From Vreelandella nanhaiensis (GTDB lineage: Bacteria > Pseudomonadota > Gammaproteobacteria > Pseudomonadales > Halomonadaceae): a stretch of DNA of 64,000 bases. Numbering within the stretch: position 1 is the stretch's first letter; each line of letters starts with the position of its first letter. The translations under genes and the position numbers were made by a program. The DNA lies in assembly GCF_003990185.1 (NCBI RefSeq), contig NZ_RZHF01000029.1, positions 123,429 through 187,428 of the forward strand, in the 5' to 3' direction. Shown here one piece after another: positions 42,489 through 50,715 of this stretch. The notes beneath the pieces were generated by a model. That model did not search any database, was not told the DNA's origin, and saw only the letters and a program-made list of their open reading frames with translations.

Positions 42489-44779
42489 GCGCGCTCGAAC
42501 AAAGCCGCACGTTCGGCAACATCGAATGCCACCAATGGCGTGGGGCGATATTTGACGCCCTGCCCGGCTGGGCTGAACAGCTCGCCGCCGGTTTCGTCTA
42601 CGTCGCCCAGCAGCACGGCAACGCAGCGGGTAACCGGTGGCTACGGCGTAATAGCCAAGATCTGGTCGAGCCGTCATTCATCCTGTCGCGCTTTATGCCT
42701 ATTCGCGCTGCACTTGCGCGGGCCATGAGTGCGCTGGTCAATCGAGGTTCAACCACCATTGAAGGCATTCAAGCTGCCAGCGCTTGGCTACTCAGCGTTG
42801 AGCGCCGTTTGGTTGTGGGCAGCTTGAACGCCACCCACGACGATGACGCCCTGGTCAACTACGCCCAAGCCCAAGCATCAGCCATTGATAAAAATTCGAG
42901 CCTCTTGATAGGCGATATTGCCAGGATGAACCGTTTGCAGCGCCTGGGGTTGCTTTCGCCCGCGCCGCCACGCATGGCGAGCAACGGTAAAGCCCTGTCT
43001 GAACAATTCCGCGCCTATCAAGACGCTTGTGCCCGTGCTGCTAACCCATTCACGCCGCCGCCGTTCATCGGCAATTTCCGGTTTCAGCGCTGGCAGTACC
43101 TACGCCCGCTTTGCCTTTCCGTAGTGCGCGCCCGCGCTATCGAGCAAGGCCGGACCCGTTGCGCACTCCATGGCATCACCCCGCCCAGCGACAAGCTACC
43201 GGCTAAAACCCAATTGGCCCGTTTGAGCTGTTCACTCTGGTGGCGTCGCAAGTTGCGCCGCCAGTGTGGCCGCACGGTTGAACAAGTAATGCGTGAAGCC
43301 CACCGCGTGCATAAGCAAGCGGGAATTTATTGCAGTGATTTTACAGTTGAGCGCCGCCGTTCTCAGCGCCTGCGTAATAACGCGCTGCTCGAAACGCTGG
43401 AAGCCATCAACCAGGAAGGCCAAACCTACACGCTGGCAGAGCTGGCGGAGCTGGGCTTGGCGAATCCCGACCACCGCCGGGCAGAGCTAATGCTGCGCAT
43501 TCGTGACACCGAAGTCGAAGCCCGCCGCCTGGGGCATAAAGGCATGTTCTACACCATGACCACGCCGTCAAAGTTTCACCCGGTGATCGCTAATAACTGT
43601 GTTCGCAACCACAAGTACCAGGGCGCTACGCCCCGCGAAGCCCAGCAATACTTGCAAGGGCTCTGGGCAAAGGTCCGCGCGAAGTTGGCCCGCGATGAGA
43701 TCGGCGTTTACGGCATCCGTGTTGTAGAGCCTCACCACGACGGCACCCCGCATTGGCATTTGCTGTTGTGGATGAAGCCCGAGCATGAAGCCCAGGTAAC
43801 CGCCACCCTTCGCGAATACGCCGAAGAAGCGCACCCGGAAGAGCTGTTCAACCGGTGGGGCAAAACGACGGCCCGCTTTGATGCCAAGCGCATCGACTAC
43901 AAGAAAGGCACCGCCGCCGGTTACGTCGCCAAGTACATCAGCAAAAACATTAACGGCGAACAGTTTATGGATGCCGACAAATACGATCACTCCATGACCG
44001 ATAGCGCGCCACGTATTGAAGCGTGGGCCAGCGTGTGGGGCATCCGCCAGTTTCAGTTCCTCGGCCTGCCCAGCGTCACAGTCTGGCGTGAAGTGCGCCG
44101 CCTGACAGAGAAGCAAGACCAGATGCTTAAAGATTGGGAAGCGGCCACCCGCCCGCACCCTTGCGCCGCCATGCGCTTCGCCCAGATCCGCAAGGCCGCC
44201 AACGCGGGCCAGTGGGACCAGTTCTTACGCCTCATGGGTGGCCCGATGACCAAACGCAAAGACCAGCCCATCAAGCCATGGGTAGAAACCAAGATGAATA
44301 CAGGCTCCCACATCGAAACGTTCAGCCACGCCACCGGCGAATACTTTGGCGCCGAAGCGGTGGTTGCGCGTGGGCAATACGGAGAAGAGCAGAAAGTGAC
44401 CTTTGGCCTAGTGGCCACCGGCCGCGCTGGCTTTTCTAGCGAGTACATGACTCGCGTTTATAAGTGGCAAGTGCGTGCGAAAGGCTCGCGGGCTGGGGGT
44501 GATTTTCAGGCTGTAGGCGAAGCCGAAAGCCCTTGGACTCGTGTCACTAACTGTACGCAAGGGGTCGATATTGCCCCGCGCGAGCCTTCACCTGCGGAGC
44601 TAAACGCCCAGCTTGCCCGATTCAAAGAGTGGCAAAGCTCAGAAATTTACCGCGCCGAAGCCGACGCGGAGTACCAAGACGCGGTAGCAGCAAGAGAAAA
44701 GGCCCGAAAGATGTTCGCGCCGCCTCCCCCAACCGCTAATAGCGAGGAAGAAGAGTTCTTCCCGCCCGAACTTTGTTAA
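42485..44779 (+). CDS. A: Rolling-circle replication endonuclease (P2 gpA family)
   Basis: The 764-residue protein has a GTG start. The HUH metal motif is in TPHWHLLLWM (about residue 422) and the catalytic Tyr motif in TAAGYVAKYISKNI (about residue 485), with two tyrosines spaced as in gpA. It nicks the phage origin, which in P2 lies inside A. The C-terminal 200 residues are variable. Confidence 0.95.
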   Translation: MSALEQSRTFGNIECHQWRGAIFDALPGWAEQLAAGFVYVAQQHGNAAGNRWLRRNSQDLVEPSFILSRFMPIRAALARAMSALVNRGSTTIEGIQAASAWLLSVERRLVVGSLNATHDDDALVNYAQAQASAIDKNSSLLIGDIARMNRLQRLGLLSPAPPRMASNGKALSEQFRAYQDACARAANPFTPPPFIGNFRFQRWQYLRPLCLSVVRARAIEQGRTRCALHGITPPSDKLPAKTQLARLSCSLWWRRKLRRQCGRTVEQVMREAHRVHKQAGIYCSDFTVERRRSQRLRNNALLETLEAINQEGQTYTLAELAELGLANPDHRRAELMLRIRDTEVEARRLGHKGMFYTMTTPSKFHPVIANNCVRNHKYQGATPREAQQYLQGLWAKVRAKLARDEIGVYGIRVVEPHHDGTPHWHLLLWMKPEHEAQVTATLREYAEEAHPEELFNRWGKTTARFDAKRIDYKKGTAAGYVAKYISKNINGEQFMDADKYDHSMTDSAPRIEAWASVWGIRQFQFLGLPSVTVWREVRRLTEKQDQMLKDWEAATRPHPCAAMRFAQIRKAANAGQWDQFLRLMGGPMTKRKDQPIKPWVETKMNTGSHIETFSHATGEYFGAEAVVARGQYGEEQKVTFGLVATGRAGFSSEYMTRVYKWQVRAKGSRAGGDFQAVGEAESPWTRVTNCTQGVDIAPREPSPAELNAQLARFKEWQSSEIYRAEADAEYQDAVAAREKARKMFAPPPPTANSEEEEFFPPELC

Positions 44780-44793
44780 TCGAAGGAATAACG

Positions 44794-45012
44794 ATGGCCA
44801 ACAACATCGACCGCGCCGCTGAGATCACCCAGCGGAACCTTGAAACCGCACTTGCTAATCGGGTCCGCATTGCTGAACCGGCAGCTAACGATGAATGCAT
44901 CGACTGCGGCTATGAGATTCCAGCCGCTCGCCGCCAAGCCGCGCCGTGGGCGACTACCTGCATCGAGTGTCAGGGCATTCGTGAGCGCCAAGCTAGGAGG
45001 TTCCGTGAATGA
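44794..45012 (+). CDS. DksA/TraR-type zinc-finger protein
   Basis: The 72-residue protein has a four-Cys finger, CIDCGYEIPAARRQAAPWAT then CIEC, as in TraR/YbiI-like proteins that act in the RNA polymerase secondary channel. AAGGAA precedes the start. It ends inside the dcm start region. Confidence 0.85.
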   Translation: MANNIDRAAEITQRNLETALANRVRIAEPAANDECIDCGYEIPAARRQAAPWATTCIECQGIRERQARRFRE

Positions 45013-45910
45013 GCTGGCTCTTTTCGCGGGCGCTGGTGGGGGAATTCTCGGCGGCCACCTGCTCGGCTGGCGTACCGTCTGCGCCGTTGAGCGTGATGCC
45101 TACGCCGCACAAGTTCTGGCGCAACGACAAAACGATGGAGCCCTCCCAGCTTTCCCGATTTGGTCTGACGTGTGCAGTTTTGACGGAAAGCCATGGCGGG
45201 GACTTGTTGACGTGGTTTCAGGCGGATTCCCGTGTCAGGACATATCAGCTGCTGGCAAAGGTGCCGGCATCGACGGCGAGCGCTCAGGCCTCTGGGGCGA
45301 AATGGCGCGGATCATTTGCGAAGTACAGCCCGCGCACGTCTTCGTGGAAAACAGCCCAATGCTCACTTCTCGCGGACTCGGACGAGTACTCGGAGACCTG
45401 GCCGAAATGGGGTTTGATGCACAGTGGGGCTGCATATCAGCTGCCGACCTTGGTGCAAGACATGAAAGAAAAAGAATCTGGATTGTGGCCAACGCCATTA
45501 GCGAACAGTCATACGGGCGCAGGCCATGGCCCCAGAAAAGTGGGCTCCCCAAACCTTCAAACGGCAGTGAAGCACTGGCCGACACCCACTGTTCATGGCA
45601 ATTACAACCGGACAGGGATCAGCAAGAGCAGCGGCGACGGCTTGGCGACAGCGGTCAGAAATTGGCCTACTCCGGTGGCCAGCATGAGCAAGGGCAGCAG
45701 CCTAGCCAGCCTAAAGAGAAAGAGCGGAGCGGATCGCAGCAACGACAGGCTGGATCATGCGGTGATGGCTTCGGACGGTGGCCAGCTGAACCCGACGTGG
45801 GTCGAGTGGCTAATGGGGTGGCCGCAAGGGTGGACAAACTTAAAGCCCTTGGAAATGGACAAGTTCCACGAGTGGCAGCGGCAGCATTCGCCCTGCTCAG
45901 CAAAGAATGA
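45005..45910 (+). CDS. Phage DNA cytosine-5 methyltransferase
   Basis: This 301-residue protein has a GTG start. C5-methylase motifs are clear: I LFAGAGGGILG, IV GGFPCQDIS with catalytic Cys, VI VENSP, VIII GARHERKRIW and the C-terminal VDKLKALGNGQVP (IX-X). The target recognition part is short and low-complexity. It may protect phage DNA from restriction. AGGAGG lies only four bases before this GTG and eight before the ATG of the overlapping frame, which is open along the whole gene. Confidence 0.92.
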   Translation: MNELALFAGAGGGILGGHLLGWRTVCAVERDAYAAQVLAQRQNDGALPAFPIWSDVCSFDGKPWRGLVDVVSGGFPCQDISAAGKGAGIDGERSGLWGEMARIICEVQPAHVFVENSPMLTSRGLGRVLGDLAEMGFDAQWGCISAADLGARHERKRIWIVANAISEQSYGRRPWPQKSGLPKPSNGSEALADTHCSWQLQPDRDQQEQRRRLGDSGQKLAYSGGQHEQGQQPSQPKEKERSGSQQRQAGSCGDGFGRWPAEPDVGRVANGVAARVDKLKALGNGQVPRVAAAAFALLSKE

Positions 45911-45923
45911 GGAAGCAGCATGA
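45009..45923 (+). CDS. Overlapping +1-frame ORF, phage protein often linked to Dcm
   Basis: The 304-codon ORF covers the whole methylase gene in another frame. The product is not random-looking: it contains FGLTCAVLTESHGG, SSWKTAQCSLL, WPKWGLMHSGAAYQLPTL, WPTPTVHGNY and NPTWVEWLMGWPQGWTNLKP, which I recall from annotated phage proteins. The ATG lies eight bases after AGGAGG, better spaced than the dcm GTG. It ends 13 bases beyond dcm. The function is unknown. Confidence 0.65.
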   Translation: MSWLFSRALVGEFSAATCSAGVPSAPLSVMPTPHKFWRNDKTMEPSQLSRFGLTCAVLTESHGGDLLTWFQADSRVRTYQLLAKVPASTASAQASGAKWRGSFAKYSPRTSSWKTAQCSLLADSDEYSETWPKWGLMHSGAAYQLPTLVQDMKEKESGLWPTPLANSHTGAGHGPRKVGSPNLQTAVKHWPTPTVHGNYNRTGISKSSGDGLATAVRNWPTPVASMSKGSSLASLKRKSGADRSNDRLDHAVMASDGGQLNPTWVEWLMGWPQGWTNLKPLEMDKFHEWQRQHSPCSAKNEEAA

Positions 45924-46237
45924 TTGATAACAAACACAAACCGCCGGCGAGAACGCCACCGCCACCCAAAGGCGGCGCCTACGCCCGCCAGGCCGCGATG
46001 CTTTGCCAAGATAAAGCGTTCCAGCTCTACCTAGATCGCCGCCGCCGGTTCAAGCATCAGCTAAACGAAAGCCAACTACCAGATGGCACCCATAACGAGC
46101 AGGACGCCCGCGATTGGTTGATCGCCGCCTGCAAAATCAGCAGCCGCGCCGAGCTGGATAGCAACCCGGCCGCGTGCCAAACGTTTCGCATGATCCGCAA
46201 CCGCTTCAATCGTTGGCGGGCAAGGGGCAAGCAATGA
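45920..46237 (+). CDS. Hypothetical early protein
   Basis: The 105-residue basic protein is unfamiliar. It has a Pro-rich N-terminus (PPARTPPPPKGG) and a C-terminal basic helix MIRNRFNRWRARGKQ. It overlaps the end of the second dcm frame and the next gene start (ATGA), so it is clearly in the operon. Confidence 0.65.
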   Translation: MIDNKHKPPARTPPPPKGGAYARQAAMLCQDKAFQLYLDRRRRFKHQLNESQLPDGTHNEQDARDWLIAACKISSRAELDSNPAACQTFRMIRNRFNRWRARGKQ

Positions 46238-46443
46238 GCCTACAAAACGTATTAGACTGCGATGAGTTGAAAGCCATCACCGGCTACCAGCGGCCCGCCG
46301 ACGCCGCGCGATGCCTGCGTGAACAAGGGGTAGTCGTGTTTAATGGCCGTCGTGGACCGTGGACCACCATTGACCTAATCAACAAAGCGGGCGGCATTGA
46401 AACCGCCCCGGGAAAAGAGCTAAGCCCTAGCGACATACTATGA
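46234..46443 (+). CDS. DUF4224-like small protein
   Basis: The 69-residue protein has LDCDELKAITGYQRPADAAR and CLREQGVVVFNGRRG, the DUF4224 pattern of small winged-helix-like proteins that typically precede phage integrases. It overlaps the integrase start by four bases and may be an excisionase-like partner. Confidence 0.8.
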   Translation: MSLQNVLDCDELKAITGYQRPADAARCLREQGVVVFNGRRGPWTTIDLINKAGGIETAPGKELSPSDIL

Positions 46444-47588
46444 AGACACGCCCGCGAAAACATAGCCCGGACATACCCGCGCATATCAACCAGTCAAAGC
46501 TCCCGAACGGGGTTTATTACGACAAGCGCGGCCGTGGCCGTTGGTACGTTCAATATCGCGATGAAGCGGGCAAGCTCAAAAGCGAGCGGATCGCCGGGGC
46601 CGATGCGACGCTGTCAGAACTGCACCGCATCATGGAACAGCGCAGCGGCATTGACCGCCGAACCCTGCGCTACTTGGCCAAACAGTTTCACGAATCCGCA
46701 CAGCTCAAAGAGCTGGCTATCAAAACCCAGCAAGATTATGAATACTGCAGGAACGCCCTGCTGGAAATGCCCACCAAACTGAATAGACCGTTGGGGGATC
46801 TACCTACGTCGCAATTCTCACCGGCCTTGGTGCAGCGTTTGGTTGATAAGATCGCCGCCGAGGGTACACCATCAAAAGCCAATCACCTGTTACGTTACCT
46901 GCGCCGTCTGTTCCGCTGGGGTATTAACCGCGGTTACTGCGATAGCAACCCAGCCCAGGGCGTTGAGTCAGCTAAAGAACGCAAACAGCGCCGTTTGCCC
47001 GAGCTAACGACCATTGCCCAACTAACCGAGTTTGCCCGCCAACGCGGCCAGCGCACACGCGGCGAGAAAGGCGCTTGCGCTCCCTACCTTTGGATGGTCA
47101 TGGAGCTGGCCTATATTTGCCGTCTACGTGGTATCGAGGTAGTAACTCTAAGTGATGCCAACAGCACAGCCCAGGGCGTAATGACTAACCGCCGCAAAGG
47201 CTCGCGGGATAATATTGTGCGCTGGTACCCAAGGTTGACCGAAGCCTGGACAGCGGCAACCGAGCGCCGCGCCGGGATCTGGAAGGCCAAAGGCAAGCCG
47301 GTGCCGATGCATCCCGAAGCACGGCCACTAATCGTGGCGGCCGACGGCAGCGATTTAAGGAAGTCGAGCCTGGACACTGCATGGCAGCGGTTGATCAAGC
47401 TGGCTATCGAAGAAGGGGTGATTACAGAAGACCAGCGCTTCGGCCTTCACGACCTAAAGCGTCGTGGAATTACCGATACCAAAGGCACCCGCCACGAAAA
47501 GCAAGAAGCCAGCGGCCACCGCTCGGCATCCATGATGGACACTTACGACCTAAGCGTTCCTCTGGTATATCACCCAGGAGATGAATAA
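46440..47588 (+). CDS. int: Tyrosine recombinase/phage integrase
   Basis: The 382-residue protein has an N-terminal arm-binding/core-binding part (YYDKRGRGRWYVQYRDEAGK) and the catalytic domain with Arg in ICRLRGIEVV, HDLKRRG (His about 337, Arg 340), His 360 in SGHRSASMMDTY and nucleophile Tyr 369. It should recombine at the 114-bp att repeat. Being last in the early operon, it is co-expressed with replication genes rather than with the repressor. Confidence 0.96.
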   Translation: MKTRPRKHSPDIPAHINQSKLPNGVYYDKRGRGRWYVQYRDEAGKLKSERIAGADATLSELHRIMEQRSGIDRRTLRYLAKQFHESAQLKELAIKTQQDYEYCRNALLEMPTKLNRPLGDLPTSQFSPALVQRLVDKIAAEGTPSKANHLLRYLRRLFRWGINRGYCDSNPAQGVESAKERKQRRLPELTTIAQLTEFARQRGQRTRGEKGACAPYLWMVMELAYICRLRGIEVVTLSDANSTAQGVMTNRRKGSRDNIVRWYPRLTEAWTAATERRAGIWKAKGKPVPMHPEARPLIVAADGSDLRKSSLDTAWQRLIKLAIEEGVITEDQRFGLHDLKRRGITDTKGTRHEKQEASGHRSASMMDTYDLSVPLVYHPGDE

Positions 47589-47615
47589 ATTTTTAGCCCG
47601 CTCATTTTAGCTTAA

Positions 47616-47626
47616 TTGGGATATTG
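47616..47626. promoter_or_regulatory. Candidate repressor site upstream of cargo gene
   Basis: ATTGGGATATT is identical to 40608-40618 in the repressor-early switch. It lies before a weak promoter-like TTGTTC (47632) / TATCAT (47655) pair. Confidence 0.35.
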
Positions 47627-47692
47627 AGATTTGTTCTAGGCTCTAGCAATTCTATATCATCAAATTTCAATGTGATTTGTGGGAGCGTAGTC

Positions 47693-48250
47693 GTGGATCA
47701 GTGGATGAACAGAGCTAGAGAGGTTTCGCAAGGACTCGAAAACGGTAATCAGATCTTGGATATATACAAGACATGGTTAGAACTAAGCCAATTGAATGAG
47801 TGGCTTGGAGCATGCCACATTACTTCGGCTGGTATGTTCGTGACGATGAACGATATCGGCTTAACCCCAGAGTTAACAATCGGCATTGTTGAAGCGCCAA
47901 ATGGCAGGTTTTTTGATCATTCCTGGGTCGAATTGGATGACCTTATCTTCGATGTAGCGATAGGGTTCCCAGATACGGATGGTGAATACGTTAGCGCTCC
48001 TATATTCGCTTCTCAAGACATCGGCACTGGTAGGACAACTTCGCTGCGGTATGGTGTCAATGATAAAGGGTTACTATCTCCTCCTGCCCGCAATGTTGCT
48101 TCTGAGTCGCTCGAAGAGTACGGCAAAAATAATAACCTATGGCAACGGGTGGAGGTTTTTTGGAAGTGCCATGATCAACAAGTAGCAAAAGAAATATTAA
48201 GACAGCGCTATGGCAGAGTAATGCGTACTGTACGGGGAGAAGTCCTCTAG
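47693..48250 (+). CDS. Transglutaminase-like cargo protein
   Basis: The protein is about 185 residues long. A papain/transglutaminase-like triad pattern is visible: Cys in LGACHITSAGMFV, His in FFDHSWVELDD and Asp in LIFDVAIGFPD. The GTG at 47693 has GGGAG seven bases upstream; an ATG at 47624 would overlap the candidate operator. GC is lower than in the phage core. It lies between integrase and attR, a usual cargo position. Its substrate is unknown; a protease or amidase effector role is possible. Confidence 0.6.
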   Translation: MDQWMNRAREVSQGLENGNQILDIYKTWLELSQLNEWLGACHITSAGMFVTMNDIGLTPELTIGIVEAPNGRFFDHSWVELDDLIFDVAIGFPDTDGEYVSAPIFASQDIGTGRTTSLRYGVNDKGLLSPPARNVASESLEEYGKNNNLWQRVEVFWKCHDQQVAKEILRQRYGRVMRTVRGEVL

Positions 48251-48356
48251 CTCGCAACTTTCGAAAGAAGATGGAGGCGAGTAGATTTGTATCATGTTCC
48301 GATTAAAAAGCAGTTAACCATCTCGTAAATTCCTTAGGCGTTGTAATGGTAACGCA

Positions 48357-48566
48357 ATGAAGATTACAGACCCAAACTGGAAAGCAGTCAGTGCAAGTGA
48401 GGAGGGGCAAGGCTGGCGGGTTGTGTTTAGGAATAATAGAAGCGGCCTTAGCACTAGCAAATATATCCGCGTGCTTCACTCCTATTCAGACGTAATTCTA
48501 GCCTTAGTGAGCGAAGGAAGGCACCCAGATGATTTCCAGCTCCTAGAAGATATGGAAACCCTTTAA
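48357..48566 (+). CDS. Small hypothetical protein near attR
   Basis: The 69-residue protein has WKAVSASEEGQGWRVVFRNN and YIRVLHSYSDVILALVSEG. No clear ribosome site is seen; a GCGTT/AACGC hairpin lies just before the ATG. No family is recognised. Confidence 0.5.
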   Translation: MKITDPNWKAVSASEEGQGWRVVFRNNRSGLSTSKYIRVLHSYSDVILALVSEGRHPDDFQLLEDMETL

Positions 48567-48645
48567 AACAGTGCTGAGTCTTCTGCAAATGACTTGGTAT
48601 AAAAGTGCAAACCTGCCGCACCTGTACACATCTTTAGAAAGAAAT

Positions 48646-48665
48646 TCTATGTAGAGTTCTACGTA
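48646..48665. promoter_or_regulatory. Candidate integrase arm-type sites, right
   Basis: TTCTATGTA (48645-48653) and TTCTACGTA (48657-48665) are direct repeats immediately inside attR and match TCTATGTA at 13404 inside attL. Confidence 0.35.
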
Positions 48666-48666
48666 A

Positions 48667-48811
<145 letters not shown>

Positions 48812-48883
48812 GCTTCACATTTTCTTGAGAAAATGACTGGGTTGCGGTTAAGCTAGTCAGTCAACAAGAAATCTTGTTGGCAA

Positions 48884-48958
48884 TGGCTGGGGTACCAGGA
48901 TTCGAACCTGGGAATGCCGATACCAAAAACCGGTGCCTTACCACTTGGCGATACCCCA
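48884..48958 (-). tRNA. tRNA-Gln(TTG)
   Basis: The 75-base tRNA starts TGGGGTATCGCCAAG, has anticodon TTG in the loop TTTTGGT-type context and ends GGTACCCCAGCCA. Confidence 0.93.
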
Positions 48959-48964
48959 ACTGTT

Positions 48965-49040
48965 TGGTGGCCAGAGACGGAATCGAACCGCCGACACGGG
49001 GATTTTCAATCCCCTGCTCTACCAACTGAGCTATCTGGCC
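48965..49040 (-). tRNA. tRNA-Phe(GAA)
   Basis: The 76-base tRNA starts GGCCAGATAGCTCAG, has anticodon GAA in ATTGAAAAT and ends GTCTCTGGCCACCA. Confidence 0.95.
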
Positions 49041-49152
49041 GCTGCCAACGGTGCGTATTAAACTAAAAACTCTGCTTTCCGTCAACACCTTTGTGAAACT
49101 TTCTTTTCTAACCGTTGCTTAGGCAACGGCTACAACTAACGTGGTAACGTTG

Positions 49153-49175
49153 GAACGCCCTAAATACGGGCGTTC
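49153..49175 (-). terminator. Hairpin after yggX
   Basis: GAACGCCC / GGGCGTTC with a TAAATAC loop lies shortly after the yggX stop. The T-tract is poor, so termination is uncertain. Confidence 0.45.
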
Positions 49176-49196
49176 TGGCCAGGCCGCGGCGCCCGC

Positions 49197-49472
49197 TTAC
49201 GCCTGTGTCGGCGGCACGTAACCTTCCGCTTGGTCGGTTTCTTCGTTATCCATGAAGCGCTGCATCTGCTCCATCAGATAAGTTCGGTCTTCCGGGTTGA
49301 GCATATTCAGGTGCTTTTCATTAATCAGGCGGGTCTGCAGCGCCTGCCATTCTCCCCATGCCTGCTTGGAAACACTGGCCTGAATCTCCTGGCCCTGCTT
49401 GCCAGGCAGCGGTGGAAACGGGAGTGCGGGCAGCTCCTTTTGATATTTACGACAAAAAACCGTGTTACTCAT
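49197..49472 (-). CDS. yggX: Probable Fe(2+)-trafficking protein YggX
   Basis: The 91-residue protein starts MSNTVFCRKYQKELPAL with the conserved Cys7, and has WGEWQALQTRLINEKHLNM and YLMEQMQRFM. YggX protects Fe-S clusters and is commonly beside mutY, an Fe-S enzyme, as here. The ATG at 49472 has AAGGAG upstream. Confidence 0.95.
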   Translation of the reverse strand: MSNTVFCRKYQKELPALPFPPLPGKQGQEIQASVSKQAWGEWQALQTRLINEKHLNMLNPEDRTYLMEQMQRFMDNEETDQAEGYVPPTQA

Positions 49473-49507
49473 GAAAGGCTCCTTTATGGGCACTAGGCAC
49501 TCATTGC

Positions 49508-50602
49508 CTATACGTGCCCAGGCGTTAAGTTGAGGGTAAAGGACGTGAGCTGGTTGAGCAGGGCTTTTACCGGCGCTGCCAAGCCAAGTTCGCGGGGCTT
49601 GTTTACGTCATACCATACGCCGCTTTCTCTTACCTCGCCCAGCCTAGCGCAGGAAACTGGCTGAGGGATAATTTTCAGCCGGAAATGGCTGAAGGTGTGG
49701 TGAAAAGCGGGCATCGTCGGTTCACGCCTGGGAGCGACAGCATGAGTCTCCAGCCAGTCGTTAAGCTCACTGTGTCTTTCAAACTGAGGCAGGCTCCATA
49801 ACCCACCCCACAAACCGCTGGACGGGCGCTGCTCCAGCCATACCCGCCCTTCAGGATCGCGTAGCAGCAGCATGATCGTGCTGCGGGTGGGTAAAACCTT
49901 TCTGGGCTTGGATTCTGGATAACGCTGCGGCTCTCCCTGAGCATAAGCCAAGCATACATCGTTAAAGGGGCAAATCTTGCAATCAGGCCTGCTGCGTTTA
50001 CACAAGGTTGCGCCAAAATCCATCACCGCCTGGGTAAAGTCTGCCAGACGGGTAGACGGCGTATAGTATTCAGCAAGCGCCCAGAGCTTACGCTCCACGA
50101 CAGGTTTTCCCGGCCAGCCGGGAATGGCATGCAGGCGCGTCAGCGAACGTTTAACGTTGCCATCCAGAATTGCTGCTCGTCTGCCAGTACTCTGGGCAAT
50201 AATCGCGCCAGCCGTTGAGCGCCCAATACCCGGCAGAGCCATCAGCGTCTCTACATTTTCGGTAGGCAGTTCACCGCCATGCTCATCAACCGCCAGCTGA
50301 GCAGCTTTATGCAGATTGCGTGCTCTTGCGTAGTAGCCAAGCCCTGTCCACAGGTGAAGCACTTCGTCCTGAGGCGCATGGGCAAGGGCTTCAAGTGTTG
50401 GGAAGCGCGCCATAAAACGCTCAAAATACGGAATGACGGTCGCGACCTGGGTTTGTTGAAGCATGATTTCCGACACCCATACGCGATAAGCGCTGCGTGG
50501 CGACTGCCAAGGCAGGTCATGACGGCCATGCTGGTCGAACCAGGTGAGCAGGCGATGGCAAAACTCATCTGCCGTAAGCCGTGGGGTTGGCATATCAGCC
50601 AT
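49508..50602 (-). CDS. mutY: A/G-specific adenine glycosylase MutY
   Basis: The 364-residue protein has LPWQSPRSAYRVWVSEIMLQ (catalytic Glu), the helix-hairpin-helix LMALPGIGRSTAGAI, the 4Fe-4S cluster CKRSRPDCKICPFNDVC, and a C-terminal NUDIX-like domain that reads 8-oxoG. It removes A mispaired with 8-oxoG. AGGAAC precedes the start. Confidence 0.97.
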   Translation of the reverse strand: MADMPTPRLTADEFCHRLLTWFDQHGRHDLPWQSPRSAYRVWVSEIMLQQTQVATVIPYFERFMARFPTLEALAHAPQDEVLHLWTGLGYYARARNLHKAAQLAVDEHGGELPTENVETLMALPGIGRSTAGAIIAQSTGRRAAILDGNVKRSLTRLHAIPGWPGKPVVERKLWALAEYYTPSTRLADFTQAVMDFGATLCKRSRPDCKICPFNDVCLAYAQGEPQRYPESKPRKVLPTRSTIMLLLRDPEGRVWLEQRPSSGLWGGLWSLPQFERHSELNDWLETHAVAPRREPTMPAFHHTFSHFRLKIIPQPVSCARLGEVRESGVWYDVNKPRELGLAAPVKALLNQLTSFTLNLTPGHV

Positions 50603-50667
50603 GGGAGTTCCTTCAAAAACGGATAGGAGTGAAAGTCGTAGCGGTGTCGTTGACCTATGGCACCAAT

Positions 50668-50697
50668 AAAAAAGCGCCGGCGTTGAGGCCGGCGCAG
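50668..50697 (-). terminator. asmA terminator
   Basis: Read leftward, GCGCCGGC-CTCAAC-GCCGGCGC is followed by TTTTTT, just after the AsmA-family stop. Confidence 0.9.
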
Positions 50698-50715
50698 ACT
50701 GACTTACTTGAATGC

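Noticed and set aside
43568..44158. 196-codon minus-strand ORF opposite gpA
   Set aside because: Lies across the HUH and Tyr motifs of gpA; shadow frame.
44840..45004. N-terminal extension of the methylase frame
   Set aside because: Overlaps the zinc-finger gene and precedes motif I by an unneeded 55 residues; the GTG at 45005 has AGGAGG.
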